This document shows positions 21,024 to 32,914 of a stretch of DNA of 64,000 nt, piece by piece (position 1 is the stretch's first letter; each line of letters begins with the position of its first letter). The notes under the pieces are model-generated. The model was not told where the DNA came from and did not search any database. It worked only from the letters and a program-made list of their open reading frames with translations. Position numbers and translations under genes: made by a program. The stretch comes from Seminavis robusta. Lineage: Eukaryota; Bacillariophyta; Bacillariophyceae; Naviculales; Naviculaceae. The stretch covers positions 1 through 64,000 of the forward strand of contig CAICTM010000441.1 of assembly GCA_903772945.1 (NCBI GenBank). The letters run 5' to 3'.

Positions 21024-22490
21024 TTACATGACACCAGCCTGGGCCATGTCGAGGTCATTGGTGGCAGTCACATCATAAACACAGTCAGCAAAGGCTTGGG
21101 CATCAGCCTTCAAATGAGCACAGGCAGCCTTGGCAACTTCTTCAGTGATACCTTCACTGAGACGACGAGATTCCTTTTCCTGGATATCAGGAAGACGGCA
21201 CTTGGCGGGGTATTGAGGTTCTCGAACCGAGCGGAAAAGCATTGGCTCATCATCTCTGATTTGCCATTCTTGTGCCATGGCATTGATGTCATCATGCAAG
21301 TCAGTGACACCATCACGAGCCAACATTCCTCCGTTGATGTGACCCATCAAACCTTCAACATTCATGAAGTGGTCATTGGTCTTGTGGTTGATCCTAACAG
21401 CAACAATGTCCTTCATGTTGCTGATGGTGATGTTTTCATTGGGTCCAAGGATAACATCAAACACATGCTTCTTCTTGCTCATCTGAGTGTGGAAGATTTC
21501 ATAGCCTCCCAAGGTGTTCAGCTTATTTCCCTTTCTCAGGGCAGGCTGCTGGTTAAAGATGGCATTATCCACCCCATTCAAAGCATACTCTCCCCAGCTG
21601 CTCACTTCAAGAGTGTCAGAGCCGATCCTGATAGCAGCAGTCTCAATGTAACTGTAATCATATCGGATGGTAGTACGTGCATGGACATCAATATCTTGTT
21701 CACCATCAAACTTTGGAACCGACATAAGCTTGAGGTCACTGCAGGAGGAGAGCAGAACCAGAAAGTTAGATGAGTTTTAGGAGAAGATGCACAAGCATGC
21801 CCAAAAGAATAAACCTCACCATTCACCCATGTAAATGAAGTGTTCGCCAGTCCAAGACTTTACGTGAGGATCCCCATCGACACCAGTTGGGGGAGGGTTT
21901 GTGATTGGGTCAGTCGGGGGAGGGTTTGTGATGGGATCGGTTGGCGGAGGGTTTGTGATGGGATCGGTTGGCGGAGGGTTTGTCGGACAGACGGGACAGT
22001 TGAGACAGATTTCAATGTGACTAATTTCTGGAAAATTTCCACCATTGTTTGAAGGTGCACCATACAGGATCCCACCGTTGGCGGATGGGGCAGTGCCGTC
22101 AAAGAGATTACCCCCATTGGCCCCCTTCACCTTGATGTCCAACACCGCACCGTTGGCACCACTACCGGTCCACGAAATATAGGCAGCATTACCAACACAA
22201 TCCACAAGCAGAACGATATCGGAAGCTGTGGGACACGAACCCTTGATCTCACTACCAGTACCTGCAGCAACTTGGGTAAGAGGGAAAGAACCAGGCTGGC
22301 AACCGGCCATCTTCCAACCATAATTGTATCCAAAGGGATTGACGTCTCCACCGGAATGACATTGAGGGTTGTCTGAGTATGATCCATACGATACTGCAGG
22401 AGCAGAATCAACGGGACAAGTGTTGGCTGTCACTCCGGTGGCGAGGAGACCAGCCATGACAAGGGAGAAGATGTGTTTTCCAAAGTTCAT
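21024..22490 (-). CDS. Secreted VWD-domain protein, mosaic paralogue
   Basis: Minus strand, exons 21820..22490 and 21024..21738, 81-bp intron; 461 aa. A signal peptide (LVMAGLLATGVTA, then NTC) leads into an N-terminal domain nearly identical in pattern to the neighbour at 25 kb (GYNYGWKMAGCQPGSFPLTQ). A linker of repeated NPPPTDPIT units is encoded by a 27-bp minisatellite. The VWD domain (GDPHVKSWTGEHFIYMGECS) and its tail (RCRLPDIQEKESRRLSEGIT) instead follow the gene at 3 kb. The intron sits at the same codon (the Cys of GEC) as in the 3-kb gene. Extracellular location is clear from the signal peptide; adhesive or matrix function is inferred. Confidence 0.88.
21886..21986 (-). repeat. 27-bp coding minisatellite (NPPPTDPIT)
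   Basis: Three full 27-bp units (21886, 21913, 21940) and a partial one at 21967, in frame in the VWD protein linker. The middle and last units are nearly identical, so the copy number probably varies between alleles. Confidence 0.9.
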
Positions 22491-25074
22491 CTTTACGATC
22501 GAGTAGCTCTACAGCACAAAGGGAGATGCAAGACACCGTTTTAGTTGGATGATGATCCAAATTTGTGAGCTCATTTGGTAGGGTTGTCGGCTTCCAGCGC
22601 AAAAAGGCGACCTGTCGGAACGGTGGGGTACTGTACTCTGAGAGGTCTCCGGGTACCGGTGAGATGACCACCAGACCACCAGGCTACTTTTGAAACACGC
22701 ATTGCTATGTCGCAGCGTGAGAGATTGTAAGCTTATGTATGCGTAATGCGAAAACCTCTTTACTCGGGAAAGAAAAAGGCACTGTTAAGCCCACTGTGGG
22801 TGATAGTACTAAGCGTAGTGACTCGGGAATCAGTGTGGTAGAAGATTGCATTTAACGATTGCTTTTTTTGTTTCAGTGGAATGGAGGCAGGAATTAGAGT
22901 TTCGAAAAAATGCACACCGACTGGCTGGTTCACGATGCTTATTAGAGTCCCAGTTGAAGGGGTTTGGTAGTTGTGCTATGCCCCCGTCGAAAATTATTAC
23001 TGCTACAGTACATCGTACTCGAGTAGTGTCAAATGCATCTGAAGTTCAAAGTTTGAAGCGGAACGAGGAGAGCGCACTATCTCAAGCTTGTACTGCGAGA
23101 ACCAGCGCACTCAGTATGGTATGGAGCGGCCAATGCTCGGAGTAGTCTAAAACGTTCCAGTGATGGGATCAAGTCCAGGTTTGCATTGCACGACGTTGTT
23201 GCTGGCTGTCAAAACGCAACTAGCTAGAATTGAATCACTCATCATTGAAGCTCAGCGACCACTCAATTCTCAATTGGCCAGTTCGTACTGTACAGTACAT
23301 GTACCGCTTGAATTGATCAGAGAATGCTTTGCGATACCGGTAGTGTCTAGGAATCGAATCGAATCATTGGGGAATGGCCGTTGAGTTCCGCGCTTTCCAT
23401 TGGACACATCCAAGCTCTCAACTACCGTACTCCAGGCTTCAGACTTCATCAGGCAGATCCAGCACTCAGCTCGGTTGTACAGTAGCTCTCATTTCAGTTG
23501 TAGCTCTCACCGCTGCTGTTGGGTTACGCTGTCATTGCGCGAAGGATAATAAGATGATGCATGGATTGTTGAATGAATGAATCGACTGGACTCATTCAGG
23601 AACAAAGTTTGACATGAAGCCATGGAGATTTTGTGAGACGGACTGAAACATACATACTCCTTCCCTTGGTGACTGTTTGTGCATGTGGGCATTGGTGTTA
23701 TTGGAAAAGCATCCATGGTCAATGCTGGAAATTTGTGGTCGCGGAGCACTGCCCACCAATTACCCCCTTTATTTATCGGGTGGGAAAAAGAAGGGAAAAA
23801 ATTATTACCAATGCTGTTTTCTTGGGCCCTGTAAATTCATCCGGACAATGGTGTTCCAATGATGGCGGCCGCTTTTTTCATGACCGCTGAAAACTGACAC
23901 CAAGAATCGAATCCGTGATGAGGCTACGGTTCCGGTACAGCTACAGCGGAGAGAGTACTGCTAGCTAGCTACTGGTAGTAATACTAGTAGAAGATCGAAC
24001 CAACCATCCACCTTGGAAAGCAGATGATAGATGATGGATCCCAGACTTGGCCTTCTCAAGAACGTACTGCAATGTGGATGAGGAGCTGCCTGAAAGTTAC
24101 TGCCTGCGGCCAGTCTCACGCTCGCTTGTCAGGTGTTTGATTCCTTGTGTGTCGGTTCCATGTTCCATCCATATGGTGACCCCCAGCTTCCCAAGCCTAC
24201 CTTACTTCTAGTTAGTTTGTGTATCCTCGGGCAACAACGAAGTAAAGCGTTCGTAGGCTTTATTTTTACAAGAGCATTGGCTTTAAAGCCTGGATCAACA
24301 AAAACAAAATTGTTTTGAAATTATAGGTACCAACCCATTTTAAGCTCCAATTTACCTGGAGGTGCTGCATGCTACCGGTAGCCAGCATTGGCGCCGATAG
24401 TTCGATGTGAGGAGGCTTTTTGCGGAATGAATGATTCGATCGGAATGAATGCCTCCATCCATTTTCAAGCCCCTGGCTAGCCGGGGGCATTCCTGATGAG
24501 GACTGCCGTTTGGGGCATCCTGGACGGTCGTGTCACGGACATCTCCCCTGGTTTAAATCGTCTAGCTAGCCAGACCGATCACGGCCAAATGCGATGGGAT
24601 GTTGGAAGGCCGGCTTTGCTGCCCACAGCTATGCGTGGCTGGACTTGTCTGTTCTCACCATGGCAGTCACGACGGACTCAATTATCCACGCTGACTCTTC
24701 TTGAGGCGCTACATTGCAGCCAGGTAGATCTATGTACGCGAAACGACCTGAAGAAAGTGCTTGTTCCATTTTTGGCTCCTCGCTTTGATCTTCGACGAAC
24801 ATTTGGTTGATGTGCTGTCTCGGTGAAACGATCCCGAGCGTTTCTTGGAAGACTGCTTGACTGCCAAGCTGTGTTCTGGTTCCCCGCTCACGAGTGTTTC
24901 AGTGCCTCAGCTCTCTCACAGCCTCCTCTACTCTCTGACGAGGTTGCCCGTGCAAACGCTACTGTTGCTGTGCCGCAGGGGACAAACATACCGCAAAACA
25001 GTAGAGAACACACGCATTTATTCATTTATGTAGAAAGATTTTATTTTTAAAAAACTGCTTATCGCAGCAACAAT
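22491..25074. other. 2.6-kb spacer without a recognisable gene
   Basis: Short frames exist on both strands but none has a domain, splice support or coding composition. It carries CTAGCTAG (23961), taccggta (24373), GAATC units (23351) and tacagtacatgtac near 23290. Confidence 0.5.
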
Positions 25075-26406
25075 TTACATGGCGCCCACTGGTGCCAATT
25101 CCAGATCATTCATGGCGGTCACATCATAGACACAGTTTGCAAAAGCATGAGCATTGCTTCGCAGGTGGGCACAGGCAACCTCGGCCTCCCCTTCGGTAAC
25201 ACCCTCACCCAGACGGCGAGCTTCCCTTTCTGCCGTGATCTCTGGAAGGATGCACTTCTGTGGGTATTGTGGGTGACGGTCAGTTTCAAAGAGCTTGACA
25301 TCATCGTCCCGGACCTGCCACTCCAATCCCATGGCAACAGGATCCTCTTGCAAAGAAGTGACACCATCACGTGCCAACATGTTTCCATGGATATCACCCA
25401 AGAGTCCAACAACATCCTTGAGGTACCGCTCATCGGAATGGTTGATCTTGATACTGACAAGATGCTTCATGGAGGAAACAGTAATGTTCACATGCTCATT
25501 GAGGACGATGTCAAAGATGTGCCTCTTGTTGGAGTTGTCAACTTCCACATGGTGGATGGGGTATCCACCGAGAGTGGCAACGTTGACTTGCTTGCGGACA
25601 AACAGGACTTGATCGGAATTGGGCAGAGCATCGTCGACTCCGTTGAGAGAGTACTCTCCCCAACTGCTCACTTCGAGAACATCCTCTCCAATCTTGACAG
25701 CAGCCGATTCAATGTAGGAGAACTTGCCCCATTGGATGGTGGTTCGAGCATGGATATCAAGGTCTTGCTTTCCATCAAACCTTTTAGCATGGGCCAGGAC
25801 AAGATCACATTCTCCATGAAAGTCAAAGTATTCTCCTGCCCATGTCTTGATGTGGGGATCTCCTCCAGCGGCGCTACCATCAGTTGGCGGGGGGTCAGTC
25901 GCTGGCGGATCAGTACAGACGGGACAGTTGAGACAGATTTCAAGGTGACTAATGGACGGAACTTGACCACCATTGTTTGCAGGTGCAGCATAGTTCCCAC
26001 CGTTGGCGTTTGCGACACTGCCGTCAAAGAGATTACCCCGATTGGACCCCTTCACCTTGATGTCCAACACCGCACCATTGGCACCAGTACCGGTCCACGA
26101 AACATCGGCAGTATTACCAACACAATTCACAACCAGAACGATATCGGAAGCTGTGGGACACGAACCCTTGATCTCACTACCAGAACCTGCAGCAACTTGG
26201 TCAAGAGGGAAAGAACCTGTCTGGCAACCGTCCATCTTCCAACCATAATTGTATCCAAAGGGAGTGACGTCTCCACCCGCGTGACATTGTGGGTTGCTTT
26301 GGAAGTATGATCCATATGATACCGAAGGAGCAGGTGTTGTAGTACAAGTCTGTGCTGAGGCCCCAGCAGCCAGGAGAAAAAGGAGCAAGGCATTCAACTT
26401 CATCAT
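25075..26406 (-). CDS. Secreted VWD-domain protein, intronless paralogue
   Basis: Single exon, 443 aa. Signal peptide MMKLNALLLFLLAAGASA, then QTC. The N-terminal domain (GYNYGWKMDGCQTGSFPLDQ) closely matches the 21-kb gene and ends in ISHLEICLNCPVC. After a short Pro/Thr linker the VWD domain opens with GGDPHIKTWAGEYFDFHGEC and reads straight through GECDLVLA, where the two relatives have an intron. The VWD part is the most divergent of the three (LPEITAEREARRLGEGVTEG). The same C-terminal Cys helix is present (ACAHLRSNAHAFANCVYDVT). It lies 2.6 kb upstream of the 21-kb gene in the same direction, so the two are tandem paralogues. Confidence 0.9.
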   Translation of the reverse strand: MMKLNALLLFLLAAGASAQTCTTTPAPSVSYGSYFQSNPQCHAGGDVTPFGYNYGWKMDGCQTGSFPLDQVAAGSGSEIKGSCPTASDIVLVVNCVGNTADVSWTGTGANGAVLDIKVKGSNRGNLFDGSVANANGGNYAAPANNGGQVPSISHLEICLNCPVCTDPPATDPPPTDGSAAGGDPHIKTWAGEYFDFHGECDLVLAHAKRFDGKQDLDIHARTTIQWGKFSYIESAAVKIGEDVLEVSSWGEYSLNGVDDALPNSDQVLFVRKQVNVATLGGYPIHHVEVDNSNKRHIFDIVLNEHVNITVSSMKHLVSIKINHSDERYLKDVVGLLGDIHGNMLARDGVTSLQEDPVAMGLEWQVRDDDVKLFETDRHPQYPQKCILPEITAEREARRLGEGVTEGEAEVACAHLRSNAHAFANCVYDVTAMNDLELAPVGAM

Positions 26407-27279
26407 TTTGTTTTGTTGTTTCTTGGATGCTAAAGTTTGGATTGTGATGAGAATGAAAGGCGAGAAGAAAAGGAGTGTTTTGAATCAGGCCACGCAAATA
26501 CCGGTGTGTTCGCTTCTATTTAACAAAACAGTGTTTGGTTTTCTTCTCTCAATGCATCTTAGAATGAAACGGATCGTGCTGGTAGGGCTTAGGGCTCACT
26601 CTTATGCGCTGGAGATGACCTAGTAGTCTCGGGCTTTTAACATAGAGACGTATGAACGTATGAACATGTATTTCATGAGCTGCTTTCTTAATGATGGGAA
26701 TGGCATACTAGTATTAATAGTACTTACTAGTCATTGCATGATTATTACTGGTTGCATGCGACCAAAAACGATGACCTGGGCTATAGTGGATCGTTTCGAC
26801 TGTGCAACATTGAGTACTCGAATGGTCCCAGAGCATCCGAAAATGGGAGATGCCATTGAATATGTTGCCATAATTATTATCGTAAACCGGAGGTCTCTCA
26901 CCAGCTCGCTTTAGCCAGTGCCGTGCCGCGCAACCGCCAAGCAAGAAGCGCGCGAGTACCGTATGCAGCGCGGGACACTGTACGGTACCGGTAGTACCGT
27001 ACTGTACCGGTACGCACAGGACCAACCACCACCACAGGCGGGGTCGTCATGCAGTTTTATCAATCACACAACGAATGTGCTTGGTTCTTTCGGATCCTCT
27101 TTCTTCCGAATAATTCGATTACTAGCTTTAAAAGATCGAATTCAATTCAGCTATATTTATTTATTTATTTATTTATTATTATGCATGCAGCCAGTGCACC
27201 ATGATCCAAGTGCCCTGATCGTTGCTGCAGACGCCACCCAGCTACCGTAGCTAGCTAGCTGTGGATACTGAACACCACC
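26407..27279. other. Divergent promoter region
   Basis: Spacer between divergently transcribed genes. TACCGGTA at 26986 and 27005, a tttatttatttatttatttatt run at about 27156 to 27177, and CTAGCTAG at 27251, 29 bp before the next start codon. No gene. Confidence 0.5.
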
Positions 27280-28119
27280 ATGTCGGGTCGCCTTGTGATT
27301 CTCCCAAAGAAGACGTATTGTCCGTGGAATCCCCAGAATGTGGAGCGCGTGTTGCGGGATGAGCGTTTGGAACGGGAGCGACAAGAAGAGGAACAGGAAG
27401 CGGCACAGCGAAAGGAATCCCAGGAACGATGGAAACTTCTGAAACAGCAACGAGTGGAACAACAGCAAGATGCAGAAGACGACAATCCAGAAAAAGAACA
27501 GCCACAGCGATTCAATCTGTTTGAAAAAGAAGAACAAGAATTCTGTCGAGAAGGTACTTCACAAGGATCACAGCAACAGCAGAAGAAGTCGGGAATTTTG
27601 CCCGTGTTTCTGGGAGAATCTGTCGAACGGCAACGGATGCGAATAGAAAAGCAGCAAGAGAAGGAATCCAGGCCGTCGTACCAGCAAAAAATAGACAAAC
27701 GAAAGAAGCAATTGGACCCCATGAAGGATTTTACAGAACCATCCTCTGGTGCAGCTGCAGCCACCACCAATACACAAAACAGTCATGTCTTTTGGAATCC
27801 CCACGATCATGACAATAGTGATCGGAAGCAACACCAAAAATCCAAACGATTCAACAAATCCAAACATCGAAAAAGGCGGCGCCATGCCGACGACTCGAGC
27901 AGTAGCAGCCACGAACGACGGAAACGAAAACACAAGAAAAAGCACAAAAAGGAAGAACCAACCTGCGACGAGATGGCGGCGCTCCGAAAACGACGCCTGG
28001 AACGGGAACAAAGGGAAAAGCTACGAGAACAGGCTGTCATTCGAGAAGCCACGGGACACATGCCGTCGCAACAACGATATTATCAGGATCAGTACAATCC
28101 TCGATTCAGTCGAAAGTGA
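27280..28119 (+). CDS. LENG1-like protein with CIR-N domain
   Basis: Single exon, 279 aa. The N-terminus LPKKTYCPWNPQNVERVLRD followed by charged helix is the CIR N-terminal domain, as in LENG1 and other splicing-linked proteins (LPKK.W..N..NV.RV..DE). The middle is a charged, Glu/Gln-rich coiled coil. A Lys/Arg/His-rich nuclear-type stretch follows (residues about 185 to 230, KRKHKKKHKK). The end MAALRKRRLEREQREKLREQ and RYYQDQYNPRFSRK matches the LENG1 C-terminal pattern (R..L...R..RE, then RYN.QFNP). Expected to be nuclear and linked to pre-mRNA splicing; that role rests on the family. Confidence 0.82.
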   Translation: MSGRLVILPKKTYCPWNPQNVERVLRDERLERERQEEEQEAAQRKESQERWKLLKQQRVEQQQDAEDDNPEKEQPQRFNLFEKEEQEFCREGTSQGSQQQQKKSGILPVFLGESVERQRMRIEKQQEKESRPSYQQKIDKRKKQLDPMKDFTEPSSGAAAATTNTQNSHVFWNPHDHDNSDRKQHQKSKRFNKSKHRKRRRHADDSSSSSHERRKRKHKKKHKKEEPTCDEMAALRKRRLEREQREKLREQAVIREATGHMPSQQRYYQDQYNPRFSRK

Positions 28120-28734
28120 TACGACTGTACTCGCCTTGACTCGATCATCGCTCCCTTTTACGTACCGGTAGGTACGGTACGTTGGCAAAACCAGATTGGC
28201 ACAAACAGCAGGGGTTGCTGTACGGGGATTAAAAAAGAAAACAACAACAACATTGAATGGTGCTGGCTATCTATCACACACACAGCTCTGAAATTCGTAG
28301 TCTTCTAGCCAACTGTACATGCATGTCGACGACGCGGCGAGTACCCAAGAAACGCCAATGCCTGCCGGAAGTGCATGTTTGGAATGTGGATATGGCACTA
28401 GAAGTAACAACCACCATAGTGGCACACTAGGTAGCGCAATCTACCGGCGCCAACAATGAATCTAGCTACTAATAGTGATCTCGAAGCCACATGAGACACG
28501 ATGTTGGTACTAGTAGCCGCGTATCGAACGTGAATTCCGAAGCAAGCTACTGGTTGCTACGGAGTGGTGCTAGCTACCGATCGTTGTTGGACCAAGAGAT
28601 GAGCTTCTCATGCAGTCAGCCATAGCACCCTCGCAACATTGGGCCAAAGGGGCACACCCAAGTTGCAACAGACGTTCTGAGAAAACAGATCCTGAACTAC
28701 AGTATGAAATGAAAGAAACGTGTATCTTCTAGAG
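28120..28734. other. Convergent spacer
   Basis: No gene seen. It contains taccggta at 28163 and scattered short palindromes. Confidence 0.5.
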
Positions 28735-31584
28735 CTAGCAGCAGCCATCACCGCATTCGTCAAGTTTGAACCCACTATCGGGTTTGTCATGACACCCACC
28801 GGCACCGGCACAACAGTCGCTCTGCTCGACGACTGGCATTGGTGCGTCTGTGTTGTCCAAAAGGGCTTGACCCAAAAACTCTTCAAACGAGGAAATCCCC
28901 AAAATGCCAGCGTCGTGGTCAGAGGACTTGCTGCGCTGAATCGATCGTAGGTTCAAATGACAGTAAAGCAGCATGAGCACTGTGTTCTCGGCCAGTACTG
29001 GACTTGCCTGATGGTGAGCGCCAATAGAATTTAGCGCCTTGTCCAGTTTGCTCGCCCACCCAGTCTCAACCGAGGCAGAACCCATCACCAACACACGAGA
29101 GGCAATCGGCCGCAGGAGAGGAAAGGAACTCTTCAGACTCAGCTTCCATGCAAGATGAGGCTTCATGTCTACTGCCGGCATTTGCCGATCCACAACTTGC
29201 TGAACATTTAATCGACAGTGTGATGCAAATGGGGCAACTGTCTTGAGTGCCTCTTGATAGCGATCCACCTCACGACCAAACTTGCCTTGGTGGTCCAATA
29301 AGGTCATGAGTTCTGCCTGCGCATCCAGCAGTTGCTTTCCACTATAGAACCGTTTCAGCACCTCTTCGCTGTCGTTGTCCCAATCATCGGGCAGGTTGTC
29401 TGAATTCGGGCAAGTGGTCGGATCCAAGAGCATGGCCATTAGAAGTTGAGGAGAGAACAGACCAGGGCGCCCTGGTTCGCCACGCCAACAGCGTTGGAGG
29501 GTACCATTCAACAACTGGTCAAAGGTCTCTTCCTCTGGAAAGGCCAGTTTGACATCTTCGCTGCTGCACCACTCTTTGACATCCAGCAAGAGTGCATGAA
29601 AGACGGGGTAGATCCAAGAGGCACGAACGTCGGGTCTCTGCAGATGCTTTTCAAACAAGGCAAGAGGTCGCAGGAGCTTGCCCAGTGCTTGGAACCTCGC
29701 AAAAGTGTTGGCATTCGAGACGAGTGCTTCAAATCGTTGCACCAATTGAGGGTCAACCGGTCCGGTTTCGGTGCTTGCAGAAACCAATGGGTTATCTCGA
29801 GTGAGTGCGAGAAACCGTTCCGTGTTGATATTATGTTTGTCGCCGTGTTCATGATTTCCTCCGATACCGACGACAGACTCCATCAGCTCCATGACCTGTT
29901 CAAAGTCTTGACTTGCGGCGGGCACTGGCATGCTTTCTCCCGATGCATGATTGGCGTGATGGTAAGCTTCGGACACTGCGGGATGGTCTCGAATGAAATG
30001 AGCAATGAATTGGGCATCGGAATACGCTCGAGCAATCTCGGGGATGGCAAAGATTCCATCCCGGATCTCCAAAATGGTCTGCAAACGGCACCGATTGACA
30101 AACAACAAGGGGAATCGCTCCTGGAGAATGTTCCCAACCTGTGCGTTCAACTCATCGTCCGTGGTCACGACGACAGCACCATAGGTATCCGTCACCTTGC
30201 TTTCATCCCCTTCTGCCTTGGAAATCATGTGGCTGGCCAATAGTTGTGCAACTCCACTGGCGGTCACACCTTCTTCGCTTTCCCCCGTGACAGTGCCCCA
30301 AAAGGCAATCTTGTTCTCTTGGAGGGTTTCCGTGAAAATTTTGCCCGTGGGACCTGAAGAGGACGAATGCTGCTTACCAGCTCCCCACAATCCCAGCGTT
30401 GCCAAGGCTTGCTGTTTTCGTTGCTGATCGTTCCAGAGATTCTCAAGTTGTACCTGTACGGATTGAAATAGTTTGGGGAGCCATGTCTTGACAAAGACAT
30501 CTGCCTTGCCCAGGTACCTGTCCACATAGGCCTGGTTGAGGGACCGGAGGAGATCCAAAAAGACGGGTGACTGGATCAACAACATGGAGTGCCCACATGC
30601 CGACAAGAACTCCATGATCTTCATGGAGATACTGTCTGCCTGAGCCTGACAGCATCCATCCAATGGTTCGGAACAGGTATCATTATTAGTCTTGGCTCGC
30701 TTTGGAGTCCGTGGCTTTTGGTCGTCCTCCTCGGCGCTCCTGTTCTGGTTGACAGTGACGCCGGGACTGTTGCTGTAGGCATTGCCTTGTACTTCCACGA
30801 GCCAGCCCTGTGATTCCGCCAATCGCTTGACCTCGGCCGAACTCGATTCTGCCGCAATGGCACGCCGGACATAGAAAGGCGCATCTGAGAACGGAAGCGA
30901 AAAAAAGGGAAAGAGGGGGCAAGTAAGAAAACAAGTGAGAAAACAAGAAGAGAGCACAAACTACGATCCGGTAGACACAAACAAGTACGAAGTTAGTGGC
31001 AACCTACCAGGACATCCTTTGGCCGAAATATCGACAAAATGCTTGGACCAGACCGTTGCCAGGGTCTGTTTGCAGGTTCTGTTCTTCTTGCAGTGACGAC
31101 ATGTCTGAGAAATGTTTCCATCCGATACTTGTTCCACGACAATATTGTCCTCTAGCAACTTGGAGAGCCCTCGTTTGACTCCCGCAATGGGGATTGGCGG
31201 CATTCCCTTGCGTCCTTTTTGCTTGTTGCTCTGGCTTGCAGCGGTGTGGTTGGTCATCAATCCCATTCCAGCGTCACGCACTTGCTGCGAACTGGTGGTA
31301 TTTAGAATGGCATGCCGCACTGAATTGGGCGCTTTGGGACATCCCTTGGGACCCCGATCGACCAGATGGACCGCCCACCATGTCGTTTGCGGTTTATTGG
31401 CCCTATTGACTTTGTTGCAATGGACGCATGTCTGCTGCATCACCGTGGTGGTACCGTCATCCAATTCAATCGACTCCAAATGAACATTTTCCCAAACGAT
31501 AGAGTTACTGGGCCGCCCTTGGCGTTTTTTTGCGGACCCGCCGTCATGGCTCTTTTGTGTTGTCTCGTCGTCGTCGTCGTCCAT
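28735..31584 (-). CDS. BED-finger hAT-like transposase-derived protein
   Basis: Minus strand, exons 31008..31584 and 28735..30884, 123-bp intron; 908 aa. Two BED-type zinc fingers lie near the start: CVHCNKVNRANKPQTTWWAV then HLVDRGPKGCP, and CRHCKKNRTCKQTLATVWSK then HFVDISAKGCP. The splice junction falls at the end of the second finger (GCP, then DAPFYVRRAI), mirroring the first (GCP, then KAPNSVRHAI). The large C-terminal part follows the hAT RNase-H-like layout, with GAVVVTTDDELNAQVGNILQ, RLQTILEIRDGIFAIPEIAR and the hAT dimer region SSFPLLRPIASRVLVMGSAS through LAENTVLMLLYCHLNLRSIQ. The tail is Cys-rich (CCAGAGGC and CGDGCC). I saw no terminal repeats, and the frame is undamaged, so a domesticated host gene is as likely as a transposon. 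Confidence 0.75.
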
Positions 31585-32914
31585 GGTTGATTGAGGTAAT
31601 AAAATTGACAATCCAAATAAATTGTATTGCTTGGAATTGAATTGACTTGATTTTGAGTTTGCTGCTCTTCTTGTTTGGCGAGGGATATTGGAGGAGTACG
31701 TAGCGCTTGGTAGGTTTTTCACGTAGGTAGCACCCAACTGAAGAGCCCTCTAAAATAATTGGTCAAATGGGAATGCAACATGGGAAACCGTGTGTAAATT
31801 TTCGTTCTGGATAAGCCAGCAAAGAAGGTAACTGGGCGGCTCAAACAAGACGAGCAGAAGAACTGCCGCGTCAAGATGGCACCGGTAGCGCAACCCAAAG
31901 CCCCAAGCAAATAAATGCTGGAGAGAGCTGAGTTCCCCCCACTGAAGCAGAGGATGATATTCGAAACAGTCGTCGTTGCATTGGGGTACCGACCGTGCCA
32001 GCAGCATCAATTTGGGATAATCCTTCAGAGAGCCTCAAAAAAATGTCTTCTTGGCTGCCACAGTAGTATCCTATCGAAAGTACTTATTCTGCCATCATGA
32101 ACGTCAACTCAACTCAGCAAACGAATTAAATCGTTCAGCGTTCCACTTAGCTGAATCACGCGGCCTGGACAGCCGAATTCGAACCAATGACGAATCAAAT
32201 CCTTGGCGATGGAGCATCGATGGCAAATGGCAAAGCGTCCCAAGCTCTCGAATTTGGCTCTACCGGTACTACTGTAGCATCTACCCTCATGGACAGCGAG
32301 TCTGAGAAATCAAGCAGTGTGCATGACAAGGAATGGAACGAGATGCTTTGATTGTATCTTGGATGATGCATGATGAGATCATGAAAAAAATGACAAGGCG
32401 ATTGAATCATTCGATGTGATTCGATTCGATTCGATTCGTCCGAGCGAGTTGGCTCGAACAGAAGGGGCTCCATGCAGTAGCGGAAATGGGACTTACATGA
32501 ACAAGTCTGCGTGAAACTAACGGTTAGTTTCACGCAGAACCGTTAGTTTCACGCAGGGTTTCACCCAGTTTCACGCAACGTGGAACTATTAGACTACATG
32601 TACATGTACGATGTACATGTACCAGTACACATAAAGTTGTGTGCATCACAGGACACCTCCTCTCGAAAAAAAGAAGAACCCGTTTGAGATTTTGGTAAGA
32701 GCAACTGTGCGTTTTAGTTTCCAAGGTAACGCCCGTTGTTTTTGCGATCTTTTCCTCTCACATTTTGCTGCCAGATGCTCACTTTTGTGCCTGGTCCTTT
32801 GGAATGGTTGCCCGCCAGATTAGAATGAATGAATCGAATCATCGGATCGCTCCACTACGGTAGCTAGAGTGTACGCACTTGGCACAAAGTATTGTCAGAT
32901 TCAGAGAGCAGAGA
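31585..32914. other. Divergent spacer
   Basis: Spacer between two divergently transcribed genes. It has GATTC units at 32404 to 32436, the hairpin repeat at 32506 to 32578, TACCGGTA at 32261, and tacatgtacatgtac plus gatgtacatgtac at about 32598 to 32623. No gene. Confidence 0.5.
32506..32578. repeat. Near-perfect palindrome plus GTTTCACGCA repeats
   Basis: Arms of 16 bp (32506..32521, TCTGCGTGAAACTAAC, and 32523..32538) are perfectly complementary around a single G. Two further copies of the right arm follow, gttagtttcacgcag at 32542 and agtttcacgca at 32568. It could form a strong hairpin in DNA or RNA. Confidence 0.9.

Noticed and set aside
21096-21773. 225-codon plus-strand frame
   Set aside because: Antisense of the VWD exon at 21 kb; the same kind of shadow appears opposite the 3-kb gene (3673 to 4371).
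25147-26310. 387-codon plus-strand frame
   Set aside because: Antisense shadow of the intronless VWD gene; no start context, domain or splice support.
29446-30243. 265-codon plus-strand frame
   Set aside because: Antisense to the hAT-like gene, whose spliced frame and motifs are clear.
32160-32190. TTCGAA sequence that looked like a tRNA T-loop on the minus strand
   Set aside because: The flanking bases do not form the T stem, and no acceptor or anticodon arm can be drawn.
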